In this document: positions 18,323 through 27,115 of the stretch, piece by piece
How the letters are laid out: each line of letters begins with the position of its first letter
Position numbering within the stretch: the stretch's first letter is position 1
Assembly (NCBI GenBank): GCA_964354655.1
Contig: CAYHAL010000003.1
Location: 1 to 64,000, forward strand
Reading direction: 5' to 3'
DNA length: 64,000 nucleotides
DNA from: E44-bin46 sp964354655
Lineage (GTDB): Bacteria > Chloroflexota > Dehalococcoidia > Dehalococcoidales > E44-bin46
Program-made: the position numbers and the translations under genes
The notes under the pieces: generated by a model
The model's database searches: none
What the model was told of the DNA's origin: nothing
What the model saw: only the letters and a program-made list of their open reading frames with translations

Positions 18323-18353
18323 TTGGGGGCGGTATTTAAAATACCGCCCCCAA
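18323..18353 (+). terminator. Intercistronic hairpin between livK1 and livH1
   Basis: Perfect 15-bp arms (18323-18337 and 18339-18353, G/C-rich in the middle, A/T at the loop) sit right after the binding-protein stop. Only a short A-run follows, so it probably protects the upstream mRNA or partly terminates. This fits the usual excess of binding protein over permease. The second cassette has a hairpin at the same place. Confidence 0.65.
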
Positions 18354-18391
18354 AAGCAATCCAAGTTTTAGATCCGAGGTTGAACTAAGAT

Positions 18392-19261
18392 ATGGATTTA
18401 CAAACTGCGATACAGACAGCGGCTAATGCGGGAGCAGCTAGCTGTATGCTAATGATGATAGCTGTGGGGCTATCTCTGGCCTTCGGCGTAATGCAAATGG
18501 CAAATTACGCTCATGGGGAATTCTTCATGGCGGGCGCTTATACGGTATATGCCCTCTACGCCCTGGGTGGTGTGCCATTCTGGGTAGCAATAGGAGCGGG
18601 AGCCGGGGTAGTATGTGTCATTGGTCTAGCTGTAGAGCGAGTAATTTTCAGGCCAACGCGGGGGAATGTGCTCGCTGGTTTTATGGCAACCTGCGGCTTT
18701 GCTTTTATCGTCCAGGTTTTCTGCGGTGAAGTGTGGGGGTGGGGATTGATGAAGTATCTCCCCAAGCCCTACATGATTCCCTTTAATGTCATGGGTGCCT
18801 CAGTAGACTTCGCCAGAATGCTGATAATACCCTTTGCCATTGCTGGCATAGGAGGGCTCATCTTCTTCATGCGCCGGTTTAAGCTGGGGCAAGCACTGCG
18901 TGCCGTGGCTCAGGACCCAGAGGCTGCCTCTTTACAGGGGATAAGCATCAATAAAATTACAGCGCTGGCTATGGGCATCTCCGGTGCTCTTGCTGGCCTA
19001 GCCGGTGGATTAATGTCAGTAATATATGCCGTAACTCCCACGCTGGGGCACCAAGTTATCTTGCCCGCCTTCATCGTAGTTATTGTAGGAGGGATGGGAA
19101 GCGTGGAGGGTGCCGTTATCACCTCCATTATCTTCGGCTTTACCCACACCTTCGTCACTACGATATTCGACGCCGTTGTCGCCCAGATGGTTATTGTAGC
19201 CGTTATGGCTGGCGTACTAATAATGAGACCACAGGGGTTAATGGGCCGTGTTGCAATTTAA
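18392..19261 (+). CDS. livH: Branched-chain-type ABC permease LivH 1
   Basis: 289 residues, hydrophobic throughout, with the LivH hallmark AVAQDPEAASLQGISINKI cytoplasmic loop and ending RPQGLMGR. It forms half of the membrane channel with LivM, whose frame overlaps its 3' end by 14 nt. Confidence 0.92.
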   Translation: MDLQTAIQTAANAGAASCMLMMIAVGLSLAFGVMQMANYAHGEFFMAGAYTVYALYALGGVPFWVAIGAGAGVVCVIGLAVERVIFRPTRGNVLAGFMATCGFAFIVQVFCGEVWGWGLMKYLPKPYMIPFNVMGASVDFARMLIIPFAIAGIGGLIFFMRRFKLGQALRAVAQDPEAASLQGISINKITALAMGISGALAGLAGGLMSVIYAVTPTLGHQVILPAFIVVIVGGMGSVEGAVITSIIFGFTHTFVTTIFDAVVAQMVIVAVMAGVLIMRPQGLMGRVAI

Positions 19262-20225
19262 TATACGAAGGTTCAGGATGGGGGCACTACCGGCCTTAAT
19301 CATAGGGCTCTCTATTATGCCCTTCTTCGCCAGGGAATACGTCGTTGAGGTCGCTATCCTATTTTTTATCTACATAATCCTGGCTCAAAGCTACCGCCTG
19401 GTAACTACTACACATGACTGGACACTGTGCCATGTTGTGTTGTACGGTGTCGGTGCCTACACCAGTGGCTTAATAGCCAAGTATTTCGGTATCCCCGTTT
19501 GGGTATGCATCCCCATCGGAGGGGTGATGGCAAGCCTAGTAGGCGTAGGGGTCATTCAGCCTTTGCTGAGAACCGTCGGCTTCGGTTTCTTTATCGCCTC
19601 CTATGCTCTGGGGGAATTGATAAGGCTGATCTGGGTCAAGGTTCACACCCCCTTCGGAGGTCCCCGGGGTATTATAGACATCCCCTACCCTCCGGTAGTA
19701 GCCGGGATAGACTTTAGTAAACCTATCCCCTACTACTTCATGTGCCTTGTGGCAATGCTGGTATGCCTATACCTTATGTACCGCGTAGACAAGTCGCGTA
19801 TAGGGGATGCCTTTAAGTCTATCTCCATCCATCCCCTATTGGCGGAATCCATAGGGATAAGCGTTCCCAAATACAGAACACTAGCCATGGCAATCGGTGC
19901 CTTCTTTGCCGGCATCGCCGGTGCCCTTCTGGTTCACCGCCTCGGCGCTGTGGACCCGAGGGTGTTCGACATCATCACCATGGTATATCTCGTCATCTGG
20001 GTGGTGGTAGGCGGCACCAATACCTTCTTGGGTCCCATAATCGGGGTTGTTGTGATGCAAGCCATCTTCGAATTCACACGCCCCTTCTTGGAAATGAGAC
20101 CCATGTTTTTCGGCATCATCTTGATACTGTTCCTAGTCTTCCTGCCCGGCGGCATTGAGAGTATCATCGCTAAGGCTATGGCCCGATTCCGAGCACGACG
20201 ACGTGTAGTAGCGAAAACAGGTTAA
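19248..20225 (+). CDS. livM: Branched-chain-type ABC permease LivM 1
   Basis: 325 residues with about ten hydrophobic helices and the LivM loop (SIGIS.. SVPKYR..AMAIGAFFAGIAGAL). The GTG at 19248 overlaps livH1; an ATG at 19278 with GAAGG upstream is an alternative start. It ends in a basic tail (ARFRARRR) and is followed by a bidirectional terminator. Confidence 0.9.
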   Translation: MLQFNIRRFRMGALPALIIGLSIMPFFAREYVVEVAILFFIYIILAQSYRLVTTTHDWTLCHVVLYGVGAYTSGLIAKYFGIPVWVCIPIGGVMASLVGVGVIQPLLRTVGFGFFIASYALGELIRLIWVKVHTPFGGPRGIIDIPYPPVVAGIDFSKPIPYYFMCLVAMLVCLYLMYRVDKSRIGDAFKSISIHPLLAESIGISVPKYRTLAMAIGAFFAGIAGALLVHRLGAVDPRVFDIITMVYLVIWVVVGGTNTFLGPIIGVVVMQAIFEFTRPFLEMRPMFFGIILILFLVFLPGGIESIIAKAMARFRARRRVVAKTG

Positions 20226-20250
20226 GATTGCTCCCGCCAAGCTGGTTATT

Positions 20251-20293
20251 AAAAAATAACCCGAGTAAGTAGGTCATTACTCGGGTTATTTTT
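20251..20293. terminator. Bidirectional terminator between livM1 and livG1
   Basis: AATAACCCGAGTAA and TTACTCGGGTTATT arms around an 8-nt loop, with A-run before and T-run after. This serves livM1 on the plus strand and livG1 on the minus strand. Confidence 0.85.
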
Positions 20294-20340
20294 ATTTTTG
20301 TCGTTAAAATAGCCGTTACCGAGCTATAGGTAAGTTGATA

Positions 20341-21111
20341 TTAACCAAGAAGCTCTGCTCTTCCCAGGTAGGCTTCGATAACCTCTTCATTCGACTGTAT
20401 TTCCTTGGGTTTGCCTTCAGCAAGCTTCCTCCCGAAACTGAGCACGGTTATGTAGTCGCACACTCCCATGACCGTCTTCATATCGTGCTCTACCAGTAGC
20501 ACGGTTATCCCCTCTTTCCGTATCCTCTTAATTATGCTTAACATATGTGCCTTTTCCGTAGGGTTCATACCGGTAACCGGTTCATCTAGCATGAGCAGTT
20601 TTGGCTCTGCCGCCAGAGCAACACTAACCCCCAATGCCCGCATATAGCCGTGAGGAAGGTTTATAGCCAGTTCATCCTTGATGTGCGTCATCTCCATAAA
20701 GTCAACTATCTCCTCGGCCTTCTTCAGGGCTTCCCTTTCCACCCTTCTGGTGCTAGGAGTACTACCCATCACCCCAAAAACATTTTCCCCGGCATGCAGG
20801 TGACGCCCAACGGATATATTTTGCAGCACAGTGAAATTCATAAACAACGCAGTCTGCTGGAAGGTCCGGATGAGGCCCCTTCTGGCTACTTTACTTGGCG
20901 GGAGGATAGTTATATCCTCGCCCTGATACCATATAGTCCCCGTCGTTGGTAGATAGACCCCACTGATAACATTATACAGGGTTGTCTTTCCCGAACCATT
21001 AGGGCCAATGAGCCCTCTGATTTCCCCTTCGTTCACCTCCATATCAAAATCGCTTAGAGCAGCCAAACCGCCGAAATACTTACTCACCCCTTTGACTTCA
21101 AGTAGAGCCAT
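20341..21111 (-). CDS. livG: Branched-chain-type ABC ATPase LivG 1
   Basis: 256 residues from the ATG at 21111, with AAAGGAGGG upstream; the longer frame to 21135 adds a non-homologous tail. Walker A GPNGSGKTT and Walker B LLMLDEP are intact. The signature region reads LPHGYMRALGVS instead of the usual LSGGQ or LAYGQQR. Transcribed toward livM1, so it has its own promoter. It pairs with the distant LivF at 28819-29526. Confidence 0.9.
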   Translation of the reverse strand: MALLEVKGVSKYFGGLAALSDFDMEVNEGEIRGLIGPNGSGKTTLYNVISGVYLPTTGTIWYQGEDITILPPSKVARRGLIRTFQQTALFMNFTVLQNISVGRHLHAGENVFGVMGSTPSTRRVEREALKKAEEIVDFMEMTHIKDELAINLPHGYMRALGVSVALAAEPKLLMLDEPVTGMNPTEKAHMLSIIKRIRKEGITVLLVEHDMKTVMGVCDYITVLSFGRKLAEGKPKEIQSNEEVIEAYLGRAELLG

Positions 21112-21376
21112 AAACCAGCCCTCCTTTCCTACCATGGTATGAATAAAAAGCAGAGCTACTGGTGTGAATTTAGCATAGGTGGCTTAGTTTGTCAATAGAG
21201 TGTGGGTGGTGGTTCTGTTCGGCTGACGTTGATAACCCTAGAATAGATTAAGCAATTATCACCTTCAAAAGGCCTCATTAGCTGTCGGCAAAGCTTGTGC
21301 CTGTGGGATTTTATCAGCTTACGCCGCTCTTCATCCTCGCTAATGGTCCCCTCCTTCCACTTCTCGGCAACAATGC

Positions 21377-21405
21377 TTGACACGAGGGCAGGCGTGTGCT
21401 ACACT
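21377..21405 (+). promoter_or_regulatory. Candidate promoter of pylSc-pylB-pylC
   Basis: TTGACA (21377-21382) and TACACT (21400-21405) with a 17-bp spacer, about 100 nt before pylSc. The rest of the 394-bp gap 21112-21505 holds no supported gene. Confidence 0.45.
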
Positions 21406-21505
21406 TCCCGCCGTAAGCTGGTAGTGGGCTGAAAAATAGCCGGCTTTTAAGCGTAACCACAATCGTTTATTTTTGCTGCTCTAACAATAGCCAGAATTTT
21501 TATTT

Positions 21506-22342
21506 ATGATGTCTATTACATTAACAGAAACTCAAAAACAACGCCTGCGAGAATTGGATGCTGATACAAACTTGGTAGAAAAGGTATTCAGCAATGCCCA
21601 AGAGAGGGACGCAAGTTTCAAGATGATAGAGAAAAGGTTGATTGGAGAGGAAAAACAGCGTTTACAAAACCTCCGCAACTATCATCGCTACCCCATGATT
21701 TGCCAAGTAGAGAGGACCCTTGTAGATAAGCTTACAGAAGAAGGTTTTGTACAAGTCATTACTCCGATAATAATAACTAAAAGGTTTTTAGAAAAGATGT
21801 CTATCACCGCCAACAATCCCCTGATAAATCAGGTTTTTTGGCTCAGTAAGAATAAATGTTTACGGCCTATGCTGGCACCGAATCTTTATCATCTCTTAAG
21901 ACGGCTTGTTCGCTTATGGGAAAAACCTATTCGTATTTTTGAAATAGGCCCATGCTTTCGCAAAGACTCTAAAGGGAGTGAGCATCTAAATGAGTTTACC
22001 ATGTTAAACCTTGTTGAGTTGGGCTTATCCCAAGAAAGCAGACTTGAGCGGTTAAAAGAGTTGATTTCCCTCTTAATGGAGGCTGTAGGTATAAATGAGT
22101 ACCAATTGGTTTCGAAGCCGTGTGAAGTCTATGGGGAAACAGTGGACATCATGGCTGGTACCGAACTCTGTTCGGCAGTCGTGGGTCCCCATCCATTAGA
22201 TGACGCCTGGGGAATAGTCGACCCGTGGGTGGGATTAGGGTTTGGTTTGGAGAGGCTGGTGATGGTGAGACAGGGATATCAAAATATTCAGAGAGTGGGA
22301 CGCAGCCTCATATATCTTGATGGAATTAGACTGAACATTTAA
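21506..22342 (+). CDS. pylSc: Pyrrolysyl-tRNA synthetase catalytic domain (PylSc)
   Basis: 278 residues. Class II synthetase core closely following archaeal PylRS: RPMLAPNLYHLLRRL (motif 2 start), IFEIGPCFRKDSKGSEHL, EFTMLN (the pyrrolysine-contacting Asn), EVYGETVDIM (Tyr of the lid loop) and GFGLERLVMV (motif 3). The tRNA-binding N-terminal domain is absent, as in bacteria, and is encoded separately at 33131-33493 on the other strand. It charges tRNA-Pyl with pyrrolysine. Start at one of two adjacent ATGs (21506, 21509), with no strong ribosome site. First of three tightly linked pyl genes. Confidence 0.95.
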   Translation: MMSITLTETQKQRLRELDADTNLVEKVFSNAQERDASFKMIEKRLIGEEKQRLQNLRNYHRYPMICQVERTLVDKLTEEGFVQVITPIIITKRFLEKMSITANNPLINQVFWLSKNKCLRPMLAPNLYHLLRRLVRLWEKPIRIFEIGPCFRKDSKGSEHLNEFTMLNLVELGLSQESRLERLKELISLLMEAVGINEYQLVSKPCEVYGETVDIMAGTELCSAVVGPHPLDDAWGIVDPWVGLGFGLERLVMVRQGYQNIQRVGRSLIYLDGIRLNI

Positions 22343-22384
22343 GTAATCTGATAAGTAATCTGATAAGAAGTTGATATTAAGATT

Positions 22385-23500
22385 GTGATAAGAAACAATA
22401 GCTGTTTTTTGATAGAGGAAATATTAGATAAAGCACTCTGCGAGGAGCCTCTAAGCAGGGGGGAGATTCTTTATCTACTTAGATTAAATAAAGCTGAAGA
22501 AGTAAACAAACTTTTTACAGTAGCACAAAGATTAAGACGTCGATACTTTGGTAATAACATTTTTCTTTATGGGTTCTTGTACTTCTCCACGTGGTGTCGC
22601 AATAACTGCGCTTTCTGCTGTTATCGCGCCTCCAATAGATTATGCCAGCGGTATCGAAAGACTGACCGCCAAATAATTGAGGTAGCCCTCGACATGGCAG
22701 CATCCGGTGTTCACTTGCTCGATTTAACCATGGGGGAGGACCCTTTTTATTACGAAAAAGAGGATGGTTTTGAACCACTGTTGCATTTGATAAAAGAAGT
22801 TAAAAGGGAAACATCTTTACCTATAATGATTTCCTTTGGAGCTATTCCCGACGAAGTTTTAAAGGAACTATTTGAGACAGGGGCGGAATGGTATGCTTGC
22901 TATCAGGAAACCCATAATGAAAAACTCTTCTATCAGCTTCGGTTGGGCCAGAGTTACAGTGATAGGCTTAACAAAAAATATAAGGCGGCTAGGTTGGGCC
23001 TACTCATAGAGGAGGGGATATTGAGTGGGGTGGGGGAATCATTAGATGATGTAGCTGACTCCATGGAAGAGATGCGGAAGATGGGGGCTCATCAGGTACG
23101 GGTTATGAATTTTATTCCTCAACAGGGAACCCCCATGCAGGATTTCCCACCGCCCCCCAAAATGCGTGAGCTGCTGATTATTGCTGTTCTGCGTCTACTA
23201 TTTCCCCGTAGGTTGATACCTGCCTCTCTCGATGTATATGGCATTGATGGGCTCAAGGGAAAGCTAGAAGCCGGAGCTAATGTAGTGACTTCATTGATTC
23301 TTCCCCATTCGGAAATGGTGGGTGTAGCCCAAAGTACTTTGGATATCTGTGAAGGTTATCGAACGGTAAAAGGAATAACCCCTATACTCAATGAATTGGG
23401 ATTAACCAAGGCAGAGCTTCATGATTATGTCTCATGGATTGAGAATGAAAGGAAAAGCTATATAAACACATACCGCTTCAGGGAAAAGGTGTTATTGTGA
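22385..23500 (+). CDS. pylB: Methylornithine synthase PylB (radical SAM)
   Basis: 371 residues from a GTG. The radical-SAM cluster motif CRNNCAFC is at residues about 71-78, after a BioB-like N-terminal helix bundle. PylB rearranges L-lysine to (3R)-3-methyl-D-ornithine, the first step to pyrrolysine. It lies between pylSc and pylC and overlaps pylC by 4 nt, so identity rests on both sequence and context. A short direct repeat (TAATCTGATAAG twice) lies in the gap before it. Confidence 0.95.
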   Translation: MIRNNSCFLIEEILDKALCEEPLSRGEILYLLRLNKAEEVNKLFTVAQRLRRRYFGNNIFLYGFLYFSTWCRNNCAFCCYRASNRLCQRYRKTDRQIIEVALDMAASGVHLLDLTMGEDPFYYEKEDGFEPLLHLIKEVKRETSLPIMISFGAIPDEVLKELFETGAEWYACYQETHNEKLFYQLRLGQSYSDRLNKKYKAARLGLLIEEGILSGVGESLDDVADSMEEMRKMGAHQVRVMNFIPQQGTPMQDFPPPPKMRELLIIAVLRLLFPRRLIPASLDVYGIDGLKGKLEAGANVVTSLILPHSEMVGVAQSTLDICEGYRTVKGITPILNELGLTKAELHDYVSWIENERKSYINTYRFREKVLL

Positions 23501-24678
23501 GAGTAGCCATTGTTGGGGGGAAACTGCAGGGAGTTGAAGCGGCTTTCCTAGCTCGTGAAGCAGGGTGGGAAGTAATTCTTATCGATAGGAAACAGAGCCC
23601 ACCAGCAGCCAGATTATGCCAATCTTTTTATCACTGTGATGTTGTTAGAGATGTTTCATCTTTACCTCGGTTATTAGAAAAAGTTGATTTGATTATCCCG
23701 GCAGTTGAGGATGTTATTGCCCTTAGAGCTTTACAGAAATGTGCTGCCGAGATAAACATCCCTTTAGCTTATGATGCCAAAGCATATTTTATCAGCCATT
23801 CCAAGAAGCGTTCTAACCGCCTATTTGAAAAATTGGGCATTCCCTTGCCCCAAAGTTGGCCCCAGTGTGGACTGCCACTTATAGTAAAACCATCTGCCTC
23901 AAGCGGGAGTCATGGAGTATCCAAGCTATGCACTGAACAGGAACTGGGTGATTTTATTAAACGGGTAGGTTCAGGGCTGAAACACTGGATTTTACAGGAA
24001 TATGTGGAGGGTCCGTCCTATTCTATCGAGGTCTTGGGTTTAGTTGGACGTTACGTAGCTCTCCAGGTCACCGAGCTCGAGATGGATGGCGACTATGACT
24101 GTGAACGGGTTCTCGCCCCTGCCGAAATTCCAGAGTCTTTAGATAGGCAAATTAAAGAAATTGCCCTCACTATTGCCAAGAGCCTTCGTTTGAAAGGAAT
24201 TATGGATGTTGAGGTTATCCTTGACCATGGTGGTGTTCCTAGGGTGTTAGAAATTGATGCCCGACTTCCAAGTCAGACTCCTACCGCAGTTTATGAGTCC
24301 ACAGGGATTAATATGTTGGAACTATTAGGGCACATATTTGTCACAGATACGATGCCTGTAATCCCTGAAATAAAAGCATTAAGAGGAGTTGTCTACGAGC
24401 ATATTAAGGTTTCCCAAAATGGTTTAGAATTTCTGGGAGAACATATTATAGGAGAAGTCGATTCCCTTGAAATTGTCCACGATTTTTTTGGAGCCGACGT
24501 AAGTCTGACAAACTTTAATTCATCGTCATTTCCTTGGGTAGCTACGTTGATTACTACCGGAGAAAGCCGAGAACAAGCGTGGCTTAAACGTCAGCAAGTT
24601 ATTGAAAATATTAAAAGTTATCTTGGAAGACCCACTCGCTTCCAAAGCCAGCCTGAAGAGATGGTAAAAACGGGTTAA
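23497..24678 (+). CDS. pylC: 3-methylornithine-L-lysine ligase PylC (ATP-grasp)
   Basis: 393 residues. N-terminal Rossmann-like segment (RVAIVGGKLQGVEAAFLA), then an ATP-grasp fold with LIVKPSASSGSHGVSK, ILQEYVEGPSYS and the metal-binding EIDARLPSQTPT. PylC joins 3-methylornithine to the epsilon-amine of lysine. GTG start overlapping pylB. The final codons and stop run directly into a degenerate pylT copy. The last 48 bp also occur, mutated, upstream of pylD at 34472-34518. Confidence 0.95.
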   Translation: MRVAIVGGKLQGVEAAFLAREAGWEVILIDRKQSPPAARLCQSFYHCDVVRDVSSLPRLLEKVDLIIPAVEDVIALRALQKCAAEINIPLAYDAKAYFISHSKKRSNRLFEKLGIPLPQSWPQCGLPLIVKPSASSGSHGVSKLCTEQELGDFIKRVGSGLKHWILQEYVEGPSYSIEVLGLVGRYVALQVTELEMDGDYDCERVLAPAEIPESLDRQIKEIALTIAKSLRLKGIMDVEVILDHGGVPRVLEIDARLPSQTPTAVYESTGINMLELLGHIFVTDTMPVIPEIKALRGVVYEHIKVSQNGLEFLGEHIIGEVDSLEIVHDFFGADVSLTNFNSSSFPWVATLITTGESREQAWLKRQQVIENIKSYLGRPTRFQSQPEEMVKTG

Positions 24679-24736
24679 TCGGGAAGATCACGCAGACTCT
24701 AAATTTGTGTAGCCGAGTGTAACTCTTGCCCCGCCA
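24671..24736 (+). pseudogene. Decayed tRNA-Pyl copy downstream of pylC
   Basis: The segment matches the intact pylT (33523-33594) through the D-arm, the whole anticodon arm (loop CTCTAAA) and the 5' half of the T-arm. About five T-arm/acceptor bases are then missing and the 5' acceptor has fewer Gs, so a normal 7-bp acceptor and 5-bp T-stem cannot form. It ends in encoded CCA and overlaps the pylC stop codon. Most likely a pseudogene; an unusual functional tRNA is less likely. Confidence 0.8.
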
Positions 24737-24740
24737 TGAC

Positions 24741-24768
24741 TTGACTAGAATAACAGGGGAGGTATAAT
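24741..24768 (+). promoter_or_regulatory. Promoter of corrinoid protein / mtbB operon
   Basis: TTGACT (24741-24746) and TATAAT (24763-24768), 16-bp spacer, right after the pylT remnant. It leaves a leader of about 160 nt before the corrinoid gene; the leader contains a GAAAGGGGG site followed by a two-codon ORF (ATG TTT TAA). Confidence 0.65.
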
Positions 24769-24935
24769 AATTTAATAATTGGATAAGAGACAAGGGAAGA
24801 TTCAGTGTGGTAGGTGGGTTGCGTTTAACACTGGGCTGATGAGTTGATTTCAAAGTAGTGAAAGGGGGTTAAAATGTTTTAATACGTGAGTGTTGTTACC
24901 AGCAGGCATTTTATCCAATAAAGGAGGTCGATACT

Positions 24936-25589
24936 ATGGGAAAAGAGCAACAAGAATTATTAAAAGAGGCAAAAAATTCAATTATTAATTTCGATGTAGA
25001 TAAGGCTAAGGAAACAGCCAAGAAAGGCTTGGCGCTTGGGATTACGCCGGCTGTAATAATAAGTGAGGGATTTGTTCCTGGGATAACTGAGGTCGGTGAT
25101 CTTTTTGATAGGGGACAATTATTCTTGCCGGAGTTGATATTGGCGGCCGAAGCCATGAAAGCCGGAACAACTATATGTGAGGCTGCACTCCCCAAAAGTG
25201 AACTTAAGGCGAAGAAGAAGGTTGTAATAGGGACTGTAGAAGGAGATATTCACGACATTGGAAAATCAATTGTCGTATCCTTCTTAATGGCCAACGGCTT
25301 TGAAGTCTATGATATAGGTAGAGATGCCCCAATTGAGAATTTTATTAATAAGGCTCGTGAGGTAAACGCAGATGTGATTGGAAGCAGTGCTTTATTGACG
25401 ACAACTATGGAGGGGCAGAAGAAGATAGAGGAGGAGCTAAGGGAAGCCGGGTTGCGAGATAAAGTCAAGACAATTGTGGGTGGAGCGCCGTGCAGCCAGG
25501 GATGGGCTGATCGGATAGGAGCCGATGCCTATGCTGAAAATGCTGTGGATGCAGTAATAAAGATAAAAGAATTAACCGGTTTAAGTTAA
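24936..25589 (+). CDS. mtbC: Methylamine corrinoid protein (MtbC-like)
   Basis: 217 residues. N-terminal helical cap, then a B12-binding Rossmann domain with the axial-ligand motif EGDIHDIGKSI (DxHxxG), SSALLTTTM and VGGAPCSQGWAD. It accepts a methyl group from the methyltransferase on cob(I)amide and hands it to the pterin methyltransferase. It precedes mtbB by 27 nt, hence the dimethylamine assignment; monomethylamine specificity is possible. AAAGGAGG ribosome site. Confidence 0.93.
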   Translation: MGKEQQELLKEAKNSIINFDVDKAKETAKKGLALGITPAVIISEGFVPGITEVGDLFDRGQLFLPELILAAEAMKAGTTICEAALPKSELKAKKKVVIGTVEGDIHDIGKSIVVSFLMANGFEVYDIGRDAPIENFINKAREVNADVIGSSALLTTTMEGQKKIEEELREAGLRDKVKTIVGGAPCSQGWADRIGADAYAENAVDAVIKIKELTGLS

Positions 25590-25616
25590 AAATATGTAGA
25601 AAGGAGGTGATTGATG

Positions 25617-27032
25617 ATGGCAAAGACGCTACAGCGCATGGGAGATGGTCGTATGGTGGAGATGACCGAGGCTGAGGTGAGGAAAGACATAGAAGAGGGG
25701 ACTAAAGATGCTGCTAGCAGAGCCAAGGTTCCCCCGCTTTCTGAAGATGAGATAAAGCATATATTGGATATTTACACTCGGCCAGAAAGGGTTGTCAGCG
25801 TAGAGCCGGGGAACGAAGTTGTTCTATCCCATGATGAGGGTACCGTTAAAATAAATGCTGGTGTGTGTGGTGGAGCCGGATTAGGGATAGATTGCGGCAG
25901 GACGGTTGCCTCTGAGCTTTACGAGAGGGCGCTAGGTGCTGATATTATAGAATACGGCCATATTGACTACAGCTTTAAGCCAATAAGGCCTATTTTGGCT
26001 GATGAGCGAATATTGGTGGAGCGAGCCTTATTGGTTACTACTGCCCCCTTCCTTTACGGGGCGATGCCCAACTTAGGCTTATATACTCAACCTGAAGGGC
26101 CCTTCCCCAATCCAACAGAACTGTTAAACAAGGGCCTTATAAAAGAAGCCAGGGAAAGCGGTGAAAGGATGGTCGAGCAGGCGACTAACGATATGGTTTA
26201 TATAGCCAGTGGTATCTATGAAGCTGGAGCCGATGCAATCAACTTTGATACTACAGGAGCGTTTGGAGATCTAGACTTTGCCGCCGCTTTGACAGCAACT
26301 GAGCGCCTTAAGAAAAAGTATCCTGATATGTGTATAGAGATGGGGATGGCAGGGGAGTTTGTTCTAGGAATACACGGAACGATAACCTATGATGGGGTGC
26401 GTTTGGCAGGTTTATACCCTCATCAACAGGTTAAATTAGCCGAGAAAGCTGGGGTTACTATTTTCGGACCGGTGTGCAATATCGTCACTTCTAGGTCGTG
26501 TGCCTGGAATATAGCCCGTGTCATTACCTTCACCAAAGCCTGTGCTAAAGCTTCAAAGATACCAATCCACAATAATATGGGAATGGGGGTTGGTGGCATT
26601 CCCTTGAATGATACCCCACCGGTAGATGCTGTAACCAGGGCGTCAAAAGCAGCTGTGGAAATCTGCCAGTTAGATGGGGTGTAGGTAGGCATTGGAGACA
26701 TTCATGGCATGCTCGAAGCTCACGCCATGGCCTCAGGTATGGGTGGAATGCGTACCGCCGGAGATCTGGTGGCACGTATGGAAATGGCCAGAGGCATGAG
26801 AATTAAAGAAGCGAAAGAGTATGTCGCCAGCAAATTGAAGGTCTCGTTGAGGGAGCTCTCTGACCCGATAGTCATGGGTGAGGTGAGAGATGAGCTTAAG
26901 CTAGGCCTCATTGCCCAGATGCCTAATCGTCCTAAGGGGATAGAGGCCAAGTTCCGTATTGCTGAACTATTAGGAATCGAAATTAACTCGGTGAATAGAT
27001 TCAAAGAAAAAGCCGGGCTTCCTGTTCGTTAA
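25617..27032 (+). CDS. mtbB: Dimethylamine methyltransferase with in-frame pyrrolysine codon
   Basis: 471 residues if UAG at 26682-26684 is read as pyrrolysine. Start chosen at ATG 25617, 9 nt after AGGAGG (25602-25607); TTG 25611 and ATG 25614 are alternatives. The amber codon falls at residue 356, between CQLDGV and VGIGDIHG, the pyrrolysine site of archaeal MtbB. Both halves match the family (RMGDGRMVEMT; GHIDYSFKPIRP; GMGVGGIPLNDTPPVDAVTRASKA; then MASGMGGMRTAGDLVARME). A conventional caller would report two fragments. It moves one methyl from dimethylamine to the corrinoid protein encoded upstream. Confidence 0.96.
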
Positions 27033-27061
27033 ACCGAATAACTAATAGTGGGGGTGGAAAA

Positions 27062-27097
27062 AGACATCCACCACCCCATATGGGGTGGTGGATGTCT
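27062..27097. terminator. Perfect 36-bp palindrome between mtbB and mtmB
   Basis: Exact self-complementary sequence with a GC-rich stem, located between the convergent mtbB and mtmB ends. It has no T-run on either side, so it may act as a shared bidirectional 3'-end or stability structure. Confidence 0.75.
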
Positions 27098-27115
27098 AGT
27101 GAGTTAAGCAACCTT

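Noticed and set aside
21192..21383. 63-codon minus-strand frame upstream of livG1
   Set aside because: GTG start without ribosome site, no recognisable family, and it covers the -35 of a plausible pylSc promoter.
26709..27032. Separate 107-residue protein after the mtbB UAG
   Set aside because: In frame with mtbB and homologous to the end of MtbB; read-through is the simpler explanation.
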